Source: Spirochaetales bacterium (GTDB lineage: Bacteria > Spirochaetota > Spirochaetia > DSM-27196 > SLST01). Taken from it: a DNA stretch of 6,472 bases. This document shows, piece by piece, positions 6,457 to 6,472 of the stretch; positions within the stretch are counted from its first letter, which is position 1; every line of letters starts with the position of its first letter. The notes under the pieces are model-generated. The model ran no database searches. It worked only from the letters and a program-made list of their open reading frames with translations, and was not told where the DNA came from. The DNA lies in assembly GCA_007130265.1 (NCBI GenBank), contig SLST01000161.1, positions 1 to 6,472 of the forward strand. The letters are read 5' to 3'. The translations under genes were made by a program, and so were the position numbers.

Positions 6457-6472
6457 GATTCCGCGGTCAACC
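6453..6472 (+). CDS. Possible start of a further gene (cut by window end)
   Basis: A GTG at 6453 overlaps the amrS stop as GTGA and opens a frame reading VRFRGQ to the end of the window. Stop-start overlaps of this kind are common in operons, but only six codons are visible and the Shine-Dalgarno match is weak. An AMMECR1 or MEMO partner gene would be an expected neighbour; nothing visible proves it. Confidence 0.25.

Noticed and set aside
1..6472. CRISPR array, tRNA, rRNA or insertion sequence
   Set aside because: No regularly spaced repeats, cloverleaf, rRNA core or transposase motif was seen. Coding density leaves only one gap above 100 bases.

Overview
The window is a GC-rich, densely packed bacterial segment. 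All supported genes lie on the + strand, and the long minus-strand frames are shadows caused by GC-rich codon use. The gene families are an Rnf-like redox-driven ion pump, a dihydroorotate-dehydrogenase-like flavoprotein, MgtC, and a Tat-exported AmmeMemoRadiSam radical SAM enzyme. Together they suggest a Gram-negative, probably anaerobic or facultative bacterium. A spirochaete or a deltaproteobacterium-like lineage would fit, but the sequence alone does not settle this.

Region 1 (1-2034) is the end of an Rnf-like gene cluster. It holds the 3' part of an RnfE/NqrD-like gene (cut by the window edge) and an RnfA/NqrE-like gene that overlaps it by 8 bases. After 37 bases comes a 330-residue flavoprotein of the dihydroorotate dehydrogenase-like family. 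The Rnf-like proteins keep the family's landmark motifs, but no visible position that should carry a [2Fe-2S]-ligating cysteine has one. The flavoprotein likewise lacks the usual catalytic cysteine of class 1 dihydroorotate dehydrogenase. This region is the most unusual part of the window.

Region 2 (2035-2161) is the only real intergenic gap. It has two hairpins, which probably end the first transcript, followed by a plausible weak promoter and a strong Shine-Dalgarno sequence for the next gene.

Region 3 (2162-6456) looks like a second operon. It encodes an MgtC/SapB-family membrane protein and then, after 19 bases, an 805-residue membrane protein with a spermidine-synthase-like domain placed between two related membrane domains. 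Next, overlapping by 20 bases, is an AmrS-type radical SAM protein with a clear twin-arginine signal. The synthase-like protein keeps the catalytic Asp motif but has lost several residues of the usual polyamine pocket, so its substrate is probably not simply putrescine. The tight overlap suggests that the membrane synthase-like protein and the exported radical SAM enzyme work in one unassigned process. The AMMECR1 and MEMO partners are not in the window. A GTG that overlaps the last stop codon may start another gene.
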